A DNA stretch of 64,000 nt from the NCBI RefSeq assembly GCF_947632095.1, contig NZ_CANROA010000001.1, positions 1 to 64,000 of the forward strand. Direction: 5' to 3'. Numbering within the stretch: position 1 is the first letter of the stretch; each line of letters starts with the position of its first letter. The notes under the pieces are model-generated. The model saw only the letters and a program-made list of their open reading frames with translations. It was not told the origin of the DNA and made no database searches. The DNA comes from an uncultured Microbacterium sp. GTDB taxonomy: Bacteria; Actinomycetota; Actinomycetes; Actinomycetales; Microbacteriaceae. This document shows positions 1 through 10,804 of this stretch, piece after piece. The position numbers and the translations under genes were made by a program.

Positions 1-2022
1 CTGGCCGATCGTTTCCGCGGGGCGGTGTGGGAAGAGGTCATCATCCACCTGCCCACGCGCGTGCGTCTCGTCTCCCTGAGCGCGACGGTATCGAACGCCG
101 AGGAGTTCGGCGATTGGCTCGACACGGTCCGTGGCGACACCGAGGTGATCGTCTCGGAGATCCGGCCGGTTCCTCTCGAGCAGCATGTTCTCGTGCGGGA
201 TGATCTGCTCCCGCTCTTCGATGACCGTGCCGGTGTCGCGACGGCGACCGTGAACCAGGAGCTCATGCGCCTGCGCGGGTCCTCGGGATCGCGCAATGAA
301 TCCTCGCGCGGATACGGCGCGCGCCATGGTCGCCGAGGCGGGCATAGCGAGCAGCGTCCGCAGCGCGGCGGCAAGCGCGCCATTCGCGGGGGGAACCCGC
401 GTCGCATCGAACGCATGGATCGACCGGAGGTCGTGTGCCTGCTGGACGGGGCGAACCTGCTGCCGGCGATCTTCTTCATCTTCAGCCGGGTCGGATGCGA
501 TGCCGCGGTCCAGCAGGTGCGCCGTTCCGGCTTGCGCTTGACGACCGCGGAAGAGCGTGCCGAGATCCGCGAGATCGTCGAGGAGCGCACCCGATCACTG
601 AAGGACGAGGATCTCGGGGTTCTCGGCTACTTCGAGTGGGTCGACAACCTCGAGCGGGGCGTCGCGGCGCACCATGCCGGCCTCCTCCCGGCATTCAAGG
701 AGGTCGTCGAAGAGCTGTTCCGACGCAAACTCGTCAAGGCCGTCTTCGCGACCGAGACTCTGGCGCTGGGCATCAACATGCCGGCGCGCACGGTCGTGCT
801 CGAGAAGATGGAGAAGTTCAACGGCGAGGCGCGTGTCGCGATAACGTCGGGCGAGTACACCCAGCTCACGGGCCGTGCCGGACGCCGCGGTATCGATGTC
901 GAAGGTCATGCGGTGGTGCAGTGGACCGAGGGCATGGATCCGCAGGCGGTGGGCGCTCTCGCCTCACGGCGCACGTATCCGCTGAACTCCAGCTTCCGGC
1001 CCACATACAACATGGCCGTCAACCTCATCGACCTTTTCGGACGCCCCCGGGCGCGCGAGGTGCTCGAGTCATCGTTCGCGCAGTTCCAGGCTGATCGTGC
1101 CGTCGTGGGGCTGGCGCGCCAGGTGCGCGAGGCCGAGGAGTCTCTGACGGGCTACCGCACCGCCATGCAGTGCGAGCACGGGGATTTCCTGGAGTACGCC
1201 GGCATCCGACGCGAGCTCAGCGATCTCGAGAAGAAGAACCGTCAAGATGCTCACGGTGCGCGCGCGGCGCGCGATAAGCGCATGAAACGCATCCAGAAGC
1301 TGCGCACGGTGATGCAGAGGCACGGATGCCACGGCTGTCCCGACCGTGAGGCGCACGCGCGCTGGGCGGAGCGCTACTGGAAGCTCAAGCGGCAGACCGA
1401 CCGCACACGCTCGCAGATCGAGGCACGCACCGGGACGGTCGCACGGGTCTTCGACCGCGTCGTCGATGTGCTCACGACACTGGACTACGTCACCGGCGAA
1501 GGCGAGGAGACGGCTCTGACCGATGCCGGGCGCACCATGCGGCGGATCTACGGCGAGCGCGACCTGCTCGTCGCCGAGTCCCTGCGCCAGGGGCTATGGA
1601 AGGGGCTGGATGCGCCGTCGCTCGCGGCGATGGCCTGCAGCCTCGTGTACGAGCCGCGGCGCGATGAGGCGACCTCGGGAGGGCGCGGCCTTCCCCGCGG
1701 AGCGTTCCGCGTCGCCTTCGAGAAGACCGAGCAGCTCTGGGCGGAGCTCGACGACCTCGAGCAGAGCCACCATCTGCCCGGTTCCGAGCCGCTCGCCGCC
1801 GGGCTTTCCGGCGCGATGCACGCCTGGGCACGCGGTGCCGTGCTCGACCGCGTGCTCATCGAGGCCGACATGGCCGCGGGGGACTTCGTGCGCTGGAGCA
1901 AGCAGACCATCGATCTTCTCGACCAGCTCTCGATCGTCGCCGAGGACGCGACGCTTGCCCGGACGGCGCGGCAGGCGCTCGAAGGCGTGCGGCGCGGCAT
2001 CGTGGCATATACGTCGACGTGA
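1..2022 (+). CDS. helY: DEAD/DEAH-box (Ski2/Mtr4-like, HelY-type) RNA helicase, 5' truncated by window edge
   Basis: Motifs ATETLALGINMPARTVVLEK and QLTGRAGRRGID; reading frame open to the window start; followed by lnt. Confidence 0.9.
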   Translation: MADRFRGAVWEEVIIHLPTRVRLVSLSATVSNAEEFGDWLDTVRGDTEVIVSEIRPVPLEQHVLVRDDLLPLFDDRAGVATATVNQELMRLRGSSGSRNESSRGYGARHGRRGGHSEQRPQRGGKRAIRGGNPRRIERMDRPEVVCLLDGANLLPAIFFIFSRVGCDAAVQQVRRSGLRLTTAEERAEIREIVEERTRSLKDEDLGVLGYFEWVDNLERGVAAHHAGLLPAFKEVVEELFRRKLVKAVFATETLALGINMPARTVVLEKMEKFNGEARVAITSGEYTQLTGRAGRRGIDVEGHAVVQWTEGMDPQAVGALASRRTYPLNSSFRPTYNMAVNLIDLFGRPRAREVLESSFAQFQADRAVVGLARQVREAEESLTGYRTAMQCEHGDFLEYAGIRRELSDLEKKNRQDAHGARAARDKRMKRIQKLRTVMQRHGCHGCPDREAHARWAERYWKLKRQTDRTRSQIEARTGTVARVFDRVVDVLTTLDYVTGEGEETALTDAGRTMRRIYGERDLLVAESLRQGLWKGLDAPSLAAMACSLVYEPRRDEATSGGRGLPRGAFRVAFEKTEQLWAELDDLEQSHHLPGSEPLAAGLSGAMHAWARGAVLDRVLIEADMAAGDFVRWSKQTIDLLDQLSIVAEDATLARTARQALEGVRRGIVAYTST

Positions 2023-3557
2023 CCGGAGACCGAGAGGGCGGTGCGACGGAGCGCGCGCTGATGCCGCTGTGGCTGGCCGTGATCTCGGCGGCCCTCGCCG
2101 GCGTCCTCATGGACCTGAGCTATCCATCGGTCGGGCTGTGGTTGTCGGCGTTCCTCTCGGTTGCCCTGGTGCTGCCCGCTCTCATCGGGCGCCGTATCGG
2201 CGGAGCGCTGCTGGTCGGACTCGTTTACGGATGCGTGTTCTTCTTCCTGCTCGTCGAATGGACGTCCAGATATCTCGGCGTGCTCCCCTGGGCAGCCCTG
2301 GCAACGCTCGAGGGCGTGCTCACGGGCGTCGGTCTCGTCGCGATCTCTCTGGCCTACCGCTGGCTTCCGCGGGCCTTCCCCTCGTCGAGCGCACGTCTGG
2401 TTCTCTTGCCCGCCGTCGTGGCGGCGCTCTGGGCCGGGCGCGAGCTCGTTCTCGGTTCCTGGCCGTACACGGGCTTCCCCTGGGCGCGTCTGGGGATGAC
2501 CCAGTCGGAGAGCCCGTTGGCCACCGTCGCCTCCTGGGGCGGTGTCACCGGGCTGAGCTTCCTCATCGTGTTCTTCGTCGCCATGGTGCTCGAGGTGGTG
2601 CGCCTGCGCGCCTGGCGGCGTCCGGTCCGCCTTGCCGTGCCGGTGGTGCTCGGACTCGTCCTCCTGCTGACTCCGGCCTTTCCGACGACGCCCTCCGGCA
2701 GCATCCGCGTCGCCGCGGTGCAGGGAAACGGCCCCACGGGTTATTTCGATGAGCGGGAGCCGTATTCCGTGATCGATGCGCAGACCGAGGCGACCCGCCC
2801 GCTCATCGGAGAAGACATCGATCTTCTCGTCTGGCCCGAGGGCGGGGTCGATTACGATCCTTTCCAGGATGCGTCGACCGCCCGCCGCCTCACGAGACTC
2901 GCGAATCGGATCGACGCACCGCTCTTGGTGAACACCGCGACGGGGCGAGACGGGCTCTACTACAACACGTCGATGCTGTGGACGGCGGACGGCACCGCCG
3001 ATCAGATCCATGACAAGCGCTACCCGGTTCCCTTCGGCGAATACGTCCCCGATCGGGAGTTCTACAACGCGATCGTGCCCGATCTGATCGGGCTCATCGG
3101 CCGGGAGTACACGCACGGAACGAATCCGCCGCTCGTCGACGTCGACGGCATCCTCGTCGGCCTCGCCATCTGCTTCGATGTGATCTACGACGATGTGATC
3201 CGTGAGGGCGTGCTCGGGGGAGCGGAGGTACTCGTCTTCCAGACGAACAACGCCGACTTCCGGGGAACGGATGAGAACCAGCAGCAGCTGGCGTTCGCCC
3301 GTATGCGTGCGATCGAGACGGGCCGCAGCGTCGTCAACATCTCGACGGTAGGCGCCAGCCAGATCATCAGCGCAGACGGGACGACGATCGCTTCCTTGAA
3401 CGCCGATGAGGCCGGTGCGATGCTCGACGATGTCGAACTTCGCACCGGCCTCACAGCGGGTGTCGTCCTCGGCCCAGTTGTGCAGCGGGTTCTGCTCTGG
3501 GGAGGACTGGGCGCGCTCCTTTTCGGGTGGTGGCGCGCCCGTCGTCGGCGGTCTTAG
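2019..3557 (+). CDS. lnt: Apolipoprotein N-acyltransferase
   Basis: N-terminal TM segments plus nitrilase-like domain (WPEGG, KRYPVPFGEYVP, CFDVIYDD); overlaps helY stop. Confidence 0.92.
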   Translation: MTGDREGGATERALMPLWLAVISAALAGVLMDLSYPSVGLWLSAFLSVALVLPALIGRRIGGALLVGLVYGCVFFFLLVEWTSRYLGVLPWAALATLEGVLTGVGLVAISLAYRWLPRAFPSSSARLVLLPAVVAALWAGRELVLGSWPYTGFPWARLGMTQSESPLATVASWGGVTGLSFLIVFFVAMVLEVVRLRAWRRPVRLAVPVVLGLVLLLTPAFPTTPSGSIRVAAVQGNGPTGYFDEREPYSVIDAQTEATRPLIGEDIDLLVWPEGGVDYDPFQDASTARRLTRLANRIDAPLLVNTATGRDGLYYNTSMLWTADGTADQIHDKRYPVPFGEYVPDREFYNAIVPDLIGLIGREYTHGTNPPLVDVDGILVGLAICFDVIYDDVIREGVLGGAEVLVFQTNNADFRGTDENQQQLAFARMRAIETGRSVVNISTVGASQIISADGTTIASLNADEAGAMLDDVELRTGLTAGVVLGPVVQRVLLWGGLGALLFGWWRARRRRS

Positions 3558-3928
3558 GCGCCGATCTTCTCCTGAGCGGTGTCGCCACGGCGGGCGCGCA
3601 CGAACGCGAGACGCTCTTCGAGGAGCTCCTCGAGCTCAGCGCGCGTACGACGCTCGAGAAGCATGTCCCACGGCGTGCGGGCTGCCTTCTCGTCGACGGC
3701 ATCAGGGGTGATGGTCTTCCCATCGACACGGAGCACAGCCTCGGCGCCGCATGCGCGGCACTCCCAGGTCTGCGGCGGCTCAGCGTCGGCGGCGAACATC
3801 AGGTTGGTCACGTGGTTGCACGTCTCGCACAGGTACGTGGTCTCACGGCGCTCCATGAAAACGACGCCTTCTTCGCTCTGTAGGCTCTGGGCGCCGAGTC
3901 GGATGCCGCGCAAGCTGCGGTCTGCCAT
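3554..3928 (-). CDS. rbpA: RNA polymerase-binding protein RbpA
   Basis: MADRSLRGIRLGAQSLQSEEGV...CETCNHVTNL...WECRACG; actinobacterial RbpA family. Confidence 0.95.
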   Translation of the reverse strand: MADRSLRGIRLGAQSLQSEEGVVFMERRETTYLCETCNHVTNLMFAADAEPPQTWECRACGAEAVLRVDGKTITPDAVDEKAARTPWDMLLERRTRAELEELLEERLAFVRARRGDTAQEKIGA

Positions 3929-3954
3929 TTTGTGGTCCTCTCGTCGCTCTCAGG

Positions 3955-3984
3955 TATATCGAACGCGCCTGTGGAGCGGCTCAA
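3955..3984 (-). promoter_or_regulatory. Possible rbpA promoter (-35 TTGAGC, 18 bp spacer, -10 GATATA)
   Basis: Minus-strand TTGAGC (3979-3984) and GATATA (3955-3960), 27 nt upstream of the rbpA ATG. Confidence 0.3.
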
Positions 3985-4032
3985 CGCAGGCACGATACCC
4001 GGGCGTTTCACAGTGGAATCCCAGGCCCGCGA

Positions 4033-4812
4033 TCAGAAAGCGGCGGGGAGCGCCTTCAGCGCGAGATCTGCACGGTCGGTGACGACGCCATCTGCGCCGA
4101 GCCCGATGAGACGTCGCATCTCGGCGGGCTCGTTCACGGTCCAGACGTGCACCTCGACGCCCGAGCGGCGAGCAGCGCGCAGAAGCGACGGCGTGAGAAC
4201 CCGGAGTGCTCCGAAACGTTCAGGGATCTGCAGCGCGTCGATGCCCCGTAACGCTCCTGCAGCGGACAGGCCCACGGCGCTGGCAGCACGAACGCGCATC
4301 GTGGTGCGCTGGCCGGCGGACGTCGCCGGCCTGATCTTCGCGCCGGCCGCGAGGACTGCGGAAACGGCTCGTTCGCGACGGGAATCGACGAAACTCGTGA
4401 CCAACACTCGGTGGGCGTGCGGTGCGATGATCGGCCCGAGGACCTGTGCCGCGGCATCCGTCTTCACATCGATGTTGAAACGCGTCTCCGGGAACATCTC
4501 GAGCATCTCGCCGACCGTGAGGAGTCCTCCGTGGGCCGCGAAGCGCTCGCGCAGCTCCCGCGTGCGCACCTGAGAAACGGCTCGGTGATCCTTCAGCATC
4601 CGCGTCAAGCGTTCATCGTGGAAGAGGACGACATCGCCATCCGCCGTGACTCGGCAGTCCGTCTCCACGTACTCGGCGCCGGCTGCGTGCGCTGCGGCGA
4701 AGGCCGCTGCGGTGTTCTCCCAGATGCCGGAGTCGGCGCCAGCACCCGTTATGAGTCCTCGATGAGCGAGCACACGAGGGTATCGGGCCCTTTCGAAATA
4801 CGGGTGGCTCAC
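4033..4812 (-). CDS. Glycerophosphodiester phosphodiesterase
   Basis: LAHRGL...ENTAAAFAAAHAAGAEYVETDCRVTADGDVVLFHDE; GTG start at 4812 overlaps the SPFH stop (GTGA). Confidence 0.92.
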   Translation of the reverse strand: MSHPYFERARYPRVLAHRGLITGAGADSGIWENTAAAFAAAHAAGAEYVETDCRVTADGDVVLFHDERLTRMLKDHRAVSQVRTRELRERFAAHGGLLTVGEMLEMFPETRFNIDVKTDAAAQVLGPIIAPHAHRVLVTSFVDSRRERAVSAVLAAGAKIRPATSAGQRTTMRVRAASAVGLSAAGALRGIDALQIPERFGALRVLTPSLLRAARRSGVEVHVWTVNEPAEMRRLIGLGADGVVTDRADLALKALPAAF

Positions 4813-5738
4813 GCTCCCGGCATTCCTGTGGGCGGCTGCGAGCCGGCGCGCGGGGCGAATGCCCCTCCGATGCCCTTCAGCGCCTCTGTCAGCTCGCTGG
4901 GCACGATCCAGAGCTTGCTGGACTGGCTGTCGGCGATCTTCGGGAGCATCTGGAGGTACTGGTAGGCGAGCAGCTTGTCGTCCGGGGCGCCCTGGTGGAT
5001 CGAGGCGAAGACGCTCTGGATCGCCTCGGCCTCGCCCTGAGCGCGCAGAACCGCGGCCTGCTTGTCTCCCTCGGCGCGCAGGATCTCGGCCTGGCGCGCC
5101 CCCTCGGCCTCCAGGATCGCGGACTGCTTGGTGCCCTCGGCGGTGAGGATCGCCGCGCGACGGTCGCGCTCGGCGCGCATCTGCTTCTCCATCGAATCCT
5201 GGATCGATGCGGGCGGATCGATCGCCTTGAGCTCGACGCGACCGACGCGGATGCCCCACTTGCCGGTGGCCTCGTCGAGCACGACGCGCAGCTGACCATT
5301 GATCTCATCGCGGCTGGTCAGGGCCTCCTCGAGGTTCAGACCTCCGACGACGTTTCGCAGCGTCGTCGTCGTGAGCTGCTCGACGGCGCCGAGGTAGTTC
5401 GCGATCTCATAGGTGGCGGCGCGGGCATCCGTCACCTGGAAGTAGACGACGGTATCGATGGATACGACGAGGTTGTCCTCGGTGATCACCGGCTGCGGCG
5501 GGAAGGAGACCACCTGCTCCCGCATGTCGATGAGGGGTCGCAGCCGGTCGATGAACGGCATCAGGATGTTCAGACCGGGGGAGAGGGTCTTATGGTACCG
5601 GCCGAGTCGCTCGACCACGCCGGCCGTCGCCTGCGGGATGATGCGGATCGCGCGCGCGACCGTGACGACCACGAAGATGATGACGGCGATCGCGAGGATC
5701 CACCCGATCGTTGCGGGCATGAACGAGGAATCGTTCAC
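4809..5738 (-). CDS. SPFH/band-7 (stomatin/paraslipin-like) protein
   Basis: N-terminal TM, GVVERLGRYHKTLSPGLNILMPFIDR, coiled-coil AEGxKQxAIL repeats. Confidence 0.93.
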   Translation of the reverse strand: MNDSSFMPATIGWILAIAVIIFVVVTVARAIRIIPQATAGVVERLGRYHKTLSPGLNILMPFIDRLRPLIDMREQVVSFPPQPVITEDNLVVSIDTVVYFQVTDARAATYEIANYLGAVEQLTTTTLRNVVGGLNLEEALTSRDEINGQLRVVLDEATGKWGIRVGRVELKAIDPPASIQDSMEKQMRAERDRRAAILTAEGTKQSAILEAEGARQAEILRAEGDKQAAVLRAQGEAEAIQSVFASIHQGAPDDKLLAYQYLQMLPKIADSQSSKLWIVPSELTEALKGIGGAFAPRAGSQPPTGMPGA

Positions 5739-5747
5739 GAGGTTCTC

Positions 5748-6218
5748 CTAGTCGTTGAGGTGATGGACGATAGCGGTCGCGCCGTTGATCGCAGCGATCT
5801 CTACCGGGGCTCCCCGAGGGATCTGCGCGCCTTCGCTGCGCGCGGTCCAGGTGTCGCCGTTGCTGACCTTCACCTGTCCGGTGAGCGTCGTGATGTCGGA
5901 CAGGGCGATGCCGTGCAGACCGATGAGCGCGTCGATGTTCGACTTCGTCGGGTCTTCGTTGCGATGAAGCCTTTTCAGCAGCGGTGGGCGCAGGAAGAGG
6001 ATGAACAGCGCGGCCGCCACAGCGGCGATGAGCAGCTGCGCCCAGAGGGGAGTGCCGATGAGCCCGGTGATGAGACCGATACCGCTGCCGAGCGCGAGCA
6101 TGAGGAAGGTGAAATCGAGCGTGAGCATCTCGATAACGAGGAATAAGGCGATCAGGACGAGCCAGCCGATCCACGACCACTCGGTGACCAGTTCCACGAA
6201 TACCGAAGCATCGTTCAT
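5748..6218 (-). CDS. NfeD-like membrane protein
   Basis: TM helices followed by OB-like domain (GLHGIALSDITTLTGQVKVSNGDTWTAR); adjacent to SPFH gene. Confidence 0.85.
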   Translation of the reverse strand: MNDASVFVELVTEWSWIGWLVLIALFLVIEMLTLDFTFLMLALGSGIGLITGLIGTPLWAQLLIAAVAAALFILFLRPPLLKRLHRNEDPTKSNIDALIGLHGIALSDITTLTGQVKVSNGDTWTARSEGAQIPRGAPVEIAAINGATAIVHHLND

Positions 6219-6340
6219 GTGTCCTCCTCTGCCGTCAACCTACCACGCGGCAATTCTCCGTTTCGGGGTGGGAGAAGGGGCATTGGTAAGGTGTTGAGGT
6301 CGCGTGTTCCGCGGCTTTCCCCGCACTTCAAGGAGTCACC

Positions 6341-7105
6341 GTGACCGACGTTCTGCCCGCAGGTTCTCTCGACGGAAAGGTCGCCCTCGTCACGGGGTCG
6401 TCACGCGGAATCGGTGCGGACACCGTCCGCTATTTCGCCGAAGCGGGAGCCGATGTCGTCATCAACTTCCGCAACAAGGCACCGCGCGCCGAGAAGCTCG
6501 CGACGCAGCTGCGCGAGCTCGGCCGTCGGGCGATCACGGTGGGTGCCGACCTCACCGATGCCGACTCGGTCGCCGCGATGTTCGCGCAGATCGTCGAGGA
6601 GTACGGCACGCTCGATGTGCTGGTGCTCAACGCGTCGGGCGGTATGGAAGCCGGCATGGCCGAGGACTACGCGCTCACTCTCAACCGCGACGCCCAGCTC
6701 AACGTGCTTAACGCCGCGCTCCCGCTGCTCGGCGAGGGATCCCGAGTGGTCTTCGTCACCAGCCACCAGGCGCACTTCATCCGCACGACGCCGACCATGC
6801 CCGAGTACGAGCCCGTCGCCCTGTCGAAGCGCGCAGGTGAAGATGCCCTGCGCGAGATGATCCCGACGCTTGAAGCTCGTGGCATCGGCTTCACAGTCGT
6901 CTCCGGCGACATGATCGAGGGCACGATCACCGCGACCCTGCTCGAGCGCGCCAACCCCGGTGCCATCGCCGGTCGTCGCGAGTCGGCGGGCAAGCTCTAC
7001 AACGTCTCCGAGTTCGCGGCCGAGGTCGCGCGCGCAGCTGTCGACCCCGTTCCGGCCGACAACACGCGTCTCGTCGGGGATACGAGCGGCTTCATCGCTG
7101 AGTAA
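6341..7105 (+). CDS. SDR family oxidoreductase
   Basis: VTGSSRGIGADTVRYF NAD(P)-binding motif; SD aaggag upstream of GTG. Confidence 0.9.
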   Translation: MTDVLPAGSLDGKVALVTGSSRGIGADTVRYFAEAGADVVINFRNKAPRAEKLATQLRELGRRAITVGADLTDADSVAAMFAQIVEEYGTLDVLVLNASGGMEAGMAEDYALTLNRDAQLNVLNAALPLLGEGSRVVFVTSHQAHFIRTTPTMPEYEPVALSKRAGEDALREMIPTLEARGIGFTVVSGDMIEGTITATLLERANPGAIAGRRESAGKLYNVSEFAAEVARAAVDPVPADNTRLVGDTSGFIAE

Positions 7106-7117
7106 CAGCACCCTGTA

Positions 7118-7158
7118 CGACGAAGGATCCGCCGGATGCTCCGGCGGATCCTTCGTCG
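7118..7158. terminator. Bidirectional hairpin between convergent genes
   Basis: Perfect 19-bp inverted repeat cgacgaaggatccgccgga-tgc-tccggcggatccttcgtcg. Confidence 0.85.
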
Positions 7159-7171
7159 TTCTCGTGCGCGG

Positions 7172-7798
7172 TCAGCCGTTCGCCGGGGGCGCCGCCGACG
7201 GCGCGAATACGGCATCCGGTGCCGTCTCCGCGGCGATCGTCGGCTCGTCCTTGCCGAGCGTGATCGCACGGATGATCTGGATGATGCCGAGAACCACGAG
7301 CGAAATGCCGAGGACCCACCACAGTGCGACGGCGGCGAGCATGGGGGAGAACAGGACGATCACGCCGGCGATGATGCTCAGCAGTGCGTAGAGGATCGTC
7401 CAGACTTTGGAGCCGTCCTGGTGGAGCAGGGTCAGGGAGACGATGCCGTCGACGATCCAGCTGACACCGATGAACACCGCGGTGAAGATCGCCAGGCCCA
7501 GCGCGGCATCCACCGGGTTCACGAAAGCGAAGGCACCGGCGACGATGTAGAGAAGCCCGAGCACGATGTGTCCGACTCGTGCCCACCAGCCCTTGGCCTT
7601 CGAGAAGATGCCGAGTCCGATGTAGGTGACGCCGGCGAGGATGAAGAACGCGGCGATGATTCCGGTGACGAGGAACGCCGACTTCAGCGGCCAGACGAGG
7701 ATGGCGATGCCTGCGATGAGTGCGAGGACGCCGAAGACGGCGAGGGCGATCCGTGCGGATCGGAACAGCGGCGTTGCTGTGGGGGCGGTGTCAGACAT
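7172..7798 (-). CDS. HdeD/DUF308 family membrane protein
   Basis: Multiple TM segments, [34 protein letters not shown]; start assigned to [10 protein letters not shown]. Confidence 0.82.
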   Translation of the reverse strand: MSDTAPTATPLFRSARIALAVFGVLALIAGIAILVWPLKSAFLVTGIIAAFFILAGVTYIGLGIFSKAKGWWARVGHIVLGLLYIVAGAFAFVNPVDAALGLAIFTAVFIGVSWIVDGIVSLTLLHQDGSKVWTILYALLSIIAGVIVLFSPMLAAVALWWVLGISLVVLGIIQIIRAITLGKDEPTIAAETAPDAVFAPSAAPPANG

Positions 7799-7922
7799 GC
7801 GGGGCCTCTCTCGAAGAACCTGGCGGATACGCCACACATTAGTGCTAAGTCCGGTACCGGCGGGTGCGGCGACGTGAAAAGATTGTCGCACCCGGACAAA
7901 ACCCGGTGAACGAGGAGGTTCT

Positions 7923-10280
7923 ATGAGCGATCGGGCTACGCCGGATGCGCATGATTTCATCCGGGTGAGGGGTGCCCGGGAGAATAACCTTCGGGGCATC
8001 GACGTCGATATTCCCAAGCGGAGGCTGACGGTCTTCACGGGTGTCTCGGGGTCGGGGAAGAGCTCGCTCGTCTTCGATACGATCGCCGCCGAATCCCGCC
8101 GGTTGATCGATGAGACCTACAGCGCGTTCGTGCAGGGGTTCATGCCCTCGGTCCCGCGTCCCGACGTCGACGTCCTCGAAGGGTTGACGACGGCGATCCT
8201 GGTGGATCAAGAGCGGCTCGGGGCGAACCCTCGTTCGACGGTCGGCACGGTCACGGATGCCAATGCGATGCTGCGCATCCTGTGCAGCAAGCTGGGGGAG
8301 CCGCATATCGGGGGCCCCACGGCGTTCTCCTTCAACATTCCGACGCAGAAGGCCAGCGGTGTGATGACCGGGCCGAACGGCGAGCGCAAGATCGTGAAGG
8401 ATGCCGTCTACCTGGGCGGCATGTGTCCGCGGTGCGAGGGCAGGGGAGCGGTCTCCGATCTCGACCTGGCGCAGATCGTCGACGAGTCCAAGTCGCTCGA
8501 CGAGGGCGCCATCATGGTTCCCGGTTACACCGCTGACGGATGGATGGTGAAGGGCTTCTCCGAATCCGGGTTCTACCCGGCCGATAAACCGGTGAAGGAC
8601 TTCAGCGAGAAGCAGCGCCACCTCTTCCTCTATGGCGAGGTGACGAAGGTGAAGATCAGCGGCATCAACATGACCTACGAGGGGCTGATCCCGAAGATCA
8701 CCAAGTCGATGCTGTCGAAGGACCTCGATGCGCTGCAACCGCATATCCGCGCGTTCGTGGAGCGCGTGGCATCCTTCACGACCTGTCCCGAATGCGATGG
8801 CACCCGACTCACCGAGGGTGCGCGCTCGTCGAAGATCGGGGGCATCAGCATTGCGGATGCCTGTCGGATGCAGGTGACGGATCTCGCAGCGTGGGTCCGC
8901 GGTCTCTCGCTCCCCGGAGCCGGCCCGCTGCTGGGTTCCCTGCGTGCAAATCTCGATGCATTCGTCACCCTGGGATTGGGGTATCTCAGCCTGGAGCGGC
9001 CGTCGGGGACGCTGAGCGGGGGAGAGGCGCAGCGCATCAAGATGCTCCGGCATCTGGGATCGGCGCTCACCGACGTGACCTATGTGTTCGACGAGCCGAC
9101 CATCGGCCTGCACCCGCACGACATCCAGCGGATGAACGCGCTGCTGCTGCAGTTGCGCGACAAGGGCAACACCGTCCTCGTCGTCGAGCACAAGCCGGAG
9201 ACGATCGCGATCGCCGACCGTGTCGTCGATCTCGGACCAGGAGCCGGATCCAGAGGCGGAGAGATCTGCTTCGAAGGTTCCGTCGATGATCTTCGTGCCA
9301 GTGGGACGCTCACGGGAAAGCACCTGGGGGATCGGGCTTCGCTGAAGGATGCTGTGCGCGAAGCGACCGGAATGATCGAGGTCCGCGGTGCGGATGCGAA
9401 CAACCTGCAGGACGTGAATGTGGACATCCCGACCGGGGTGCTGACCGTCGTAACGGGTGTCGCAGGTTCCGGCAAGAGCTCGCTGATCCACGGCTCGGTG
9501 GCACCTCGCGATGGCGTCATCGCGATCGATCAGAGTGCGATCAAGGGGTCCCGGCGCAGTAATCCCGCGACGTACACGGGCCTGCTGGACCCGATCCGGA
9601 AGGCCTTCGCGAAGGCGAACGGGGTGAAACCGGCGCTGTTCAGCGCCAATTCCGAGGGTGCGTGCCCGTCGTGCAAGGGCGCGGGTGTCATCGTCACCGA
9701 GCTGGGCTTCATGGACACCATCTCCACGCCCTGCGAGGACTGCGGCGGGAAACGGTTCCAGGCATCGGTGCTCGAATACCGGCTCGCAGGCAAGGACATC
9801 ACCGAGGTGCTCGATATGCCCGTCGCGGAGGCATTGGAGTTCTTCTCCGAGGGGGAAGCGAAGCTGCCTGCGGCGGTGAAGATCCTCCAGTGCCTTGCCG
9901 ATGTCGGTCTCGGATATCTTTCGCTCGGCCAACCCCTGTCGACTCTGTCGGGCGGTGAGCGCCAGCGTGTGAAGCTGGCGATCCAGATGGGGGAGAAAGG
10001 CGACGTCTACGTGCTCGACGAGCCGACGACGGGGCTTCATCTCGCAGATGTGGACACGATCCTCGGCGTGCTGGACCGTCTCGTGGATACTGGCAAGACC
10101 GTCATCGTCATCGAACACCATCAGGCGGTGATGGCCCACGCGGACTGGATCATCGACCTCGGTCCCGGAGCGGGGCATGACGGCGGACGGATCGTGTTCG
10201 AGGGCACGCCGGCGGATCTTGTGGCGGCGAAATCGACGCTGACGGGCGAGTACCTCGCGGAGTACGTGGGGGTGCGGTGA
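7923..10280 (+). CDS. UvrA-like ABC ATPase (excinuclease subunit A paralogue, short form)
   Basis: Two ABC modules ([11 protein letters not shown] and [14 protein letters not shown]), [20 protein letters not shown], Zn-finger CxxC motifs; only 785 aa. Confidence 0.9.
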   Translation: MSDRATPDAHDFIRVRGARENNLRGIDVDIPKRRLTVFTGVSGSGKSSLVFDTIAAESRRLIDETYSAFVQGFMPSVPRPDVDVLEGLTTAILVDQERLGANPRSTVGTVTDANAMLRILCSKLGEPHIGGPTAFSFNIPTQKASGVMTGPNGERKIVKDAVYLGGMCPRCEGRGAVSDLDLAQIVDESKSLDEGAIMVPGYTADGWMVKGFSESGFYPADKPVKDFSEKQRHLFLYGEVTKVKISGINMTYEGLIPKITKSMLSKDLDALQPHIRAFVERVASFTTCPECDGTRLTEGARSSKIGGISIADACRMQVTDLAAWVRGLSLPGAGPLLGSLRANLDAFVTLGLGYLSLERPSGTLSGGEAQRIKMLRHLGSALTDVTYVFDEPTIGLHPHDIQRMNALLLQLRDKGNTVLVVEHKPETIAIADRVVDLGPGAGSRGGEICFEGSVDDLRASGTLTGKHLGDRASLKDAVREATGMIEVRGADANNLQDVNVDIPTGVLTVVTGVAGSGKSSLIHGSVAPRDGVIAIDQSAIKGSRRSNPATYTGLLDPIRKAFAKANGVKPALFSANSEGACPSCKGAGVIVTELGFMDTISTPCEDCGGKRFQASVLEYRLAGKDITEVLDMPVAEALEFFSEGEAKLPAAVKILQCLADVGLGYLSLGQPLSTLSGGERQRVKLAIQMGEKGDVYVLDEPTTGLHLADVDTILGVLDRLVDTGKTVIVIEHHQAVMAHADWIIDLGPGAGHDGGRIVFEGTPADLVAAKSTLTGEYLAEYVGVR

Positions 10281-10804
10281 ACGACGACGGTACCGCTGTG
10301 ATCTTGGTGAGCGGAAAAGACGCGGAGTGGCATGCGCGATTCGAATCGCTCGCGGCGAGAATCCACAGTCTCGCTCCTGGCGCTCGAATCGCCCATATTG
10401 GCTCGACGGCAGTCCCGGCATACGAGGCAAAGGATGTCGTGGATGTGCTCGTGGGTGTGCCAAGAGAACAGATCGCCGTCGTATCGAGGGTTCATAAGAA
10501 CGCGGGATTCGATGAGGAAGGGTGTCGTGATCGCCACGCGTGGTTGAGCGTGCCGTCTCGGGGCGCTCGTGAGGCAGTGGTGCACGTCGTTGAAGCCGGA
10601 GGTGAGCAATGGCGGCGTCGGTTGGCCTTCCGCGACTTGCTGCGAAGCGACGCCGCGGCGCGGCATCGCTATCTTGAGGTGAAGCGGCAGTCTGCCGCCA
10701 CCGCGACCGGCTGGGGCGCGTACACCGCGGGCAAGTCAGATATCGTCGCCGCACTGCTTGCGGGGATATCGACAGACGAGAGCGCGCATGACGCTGCAGG
10801 CTGA
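10277..10804 (+). CDS. GrpB family (UPF0157) nucleotidyltransferase-fold protein
   Basis: ARIAHIGSTAVPAYEAKDVVDVLVGV signature; overlaps the stop of the UvrA-like gene. Confidence 0.85.
   Translation: MNDDGTAVILVSGKDAEWHARFESLAARIHSLAPGARIAHIGSTAVPAYEAKDVVDVLVGVPREQIAVVSRVHKNAGFDEEGCRDRHAWLSVPSRGAREAVVHVVEAGGEQWRRRLAFRDLLRSDAAARHRYLEVKRQSAATATGWGAYTAGKSDIVAALLAGISTDESAHDAAG

Noticed and set aside
4889-5308. AEGxKQxAIL repeat-like DNA in the SPFH gene
   Set aside because: Encoded coiled-coil repeats of SPFH proteins, not a DNA repeat element
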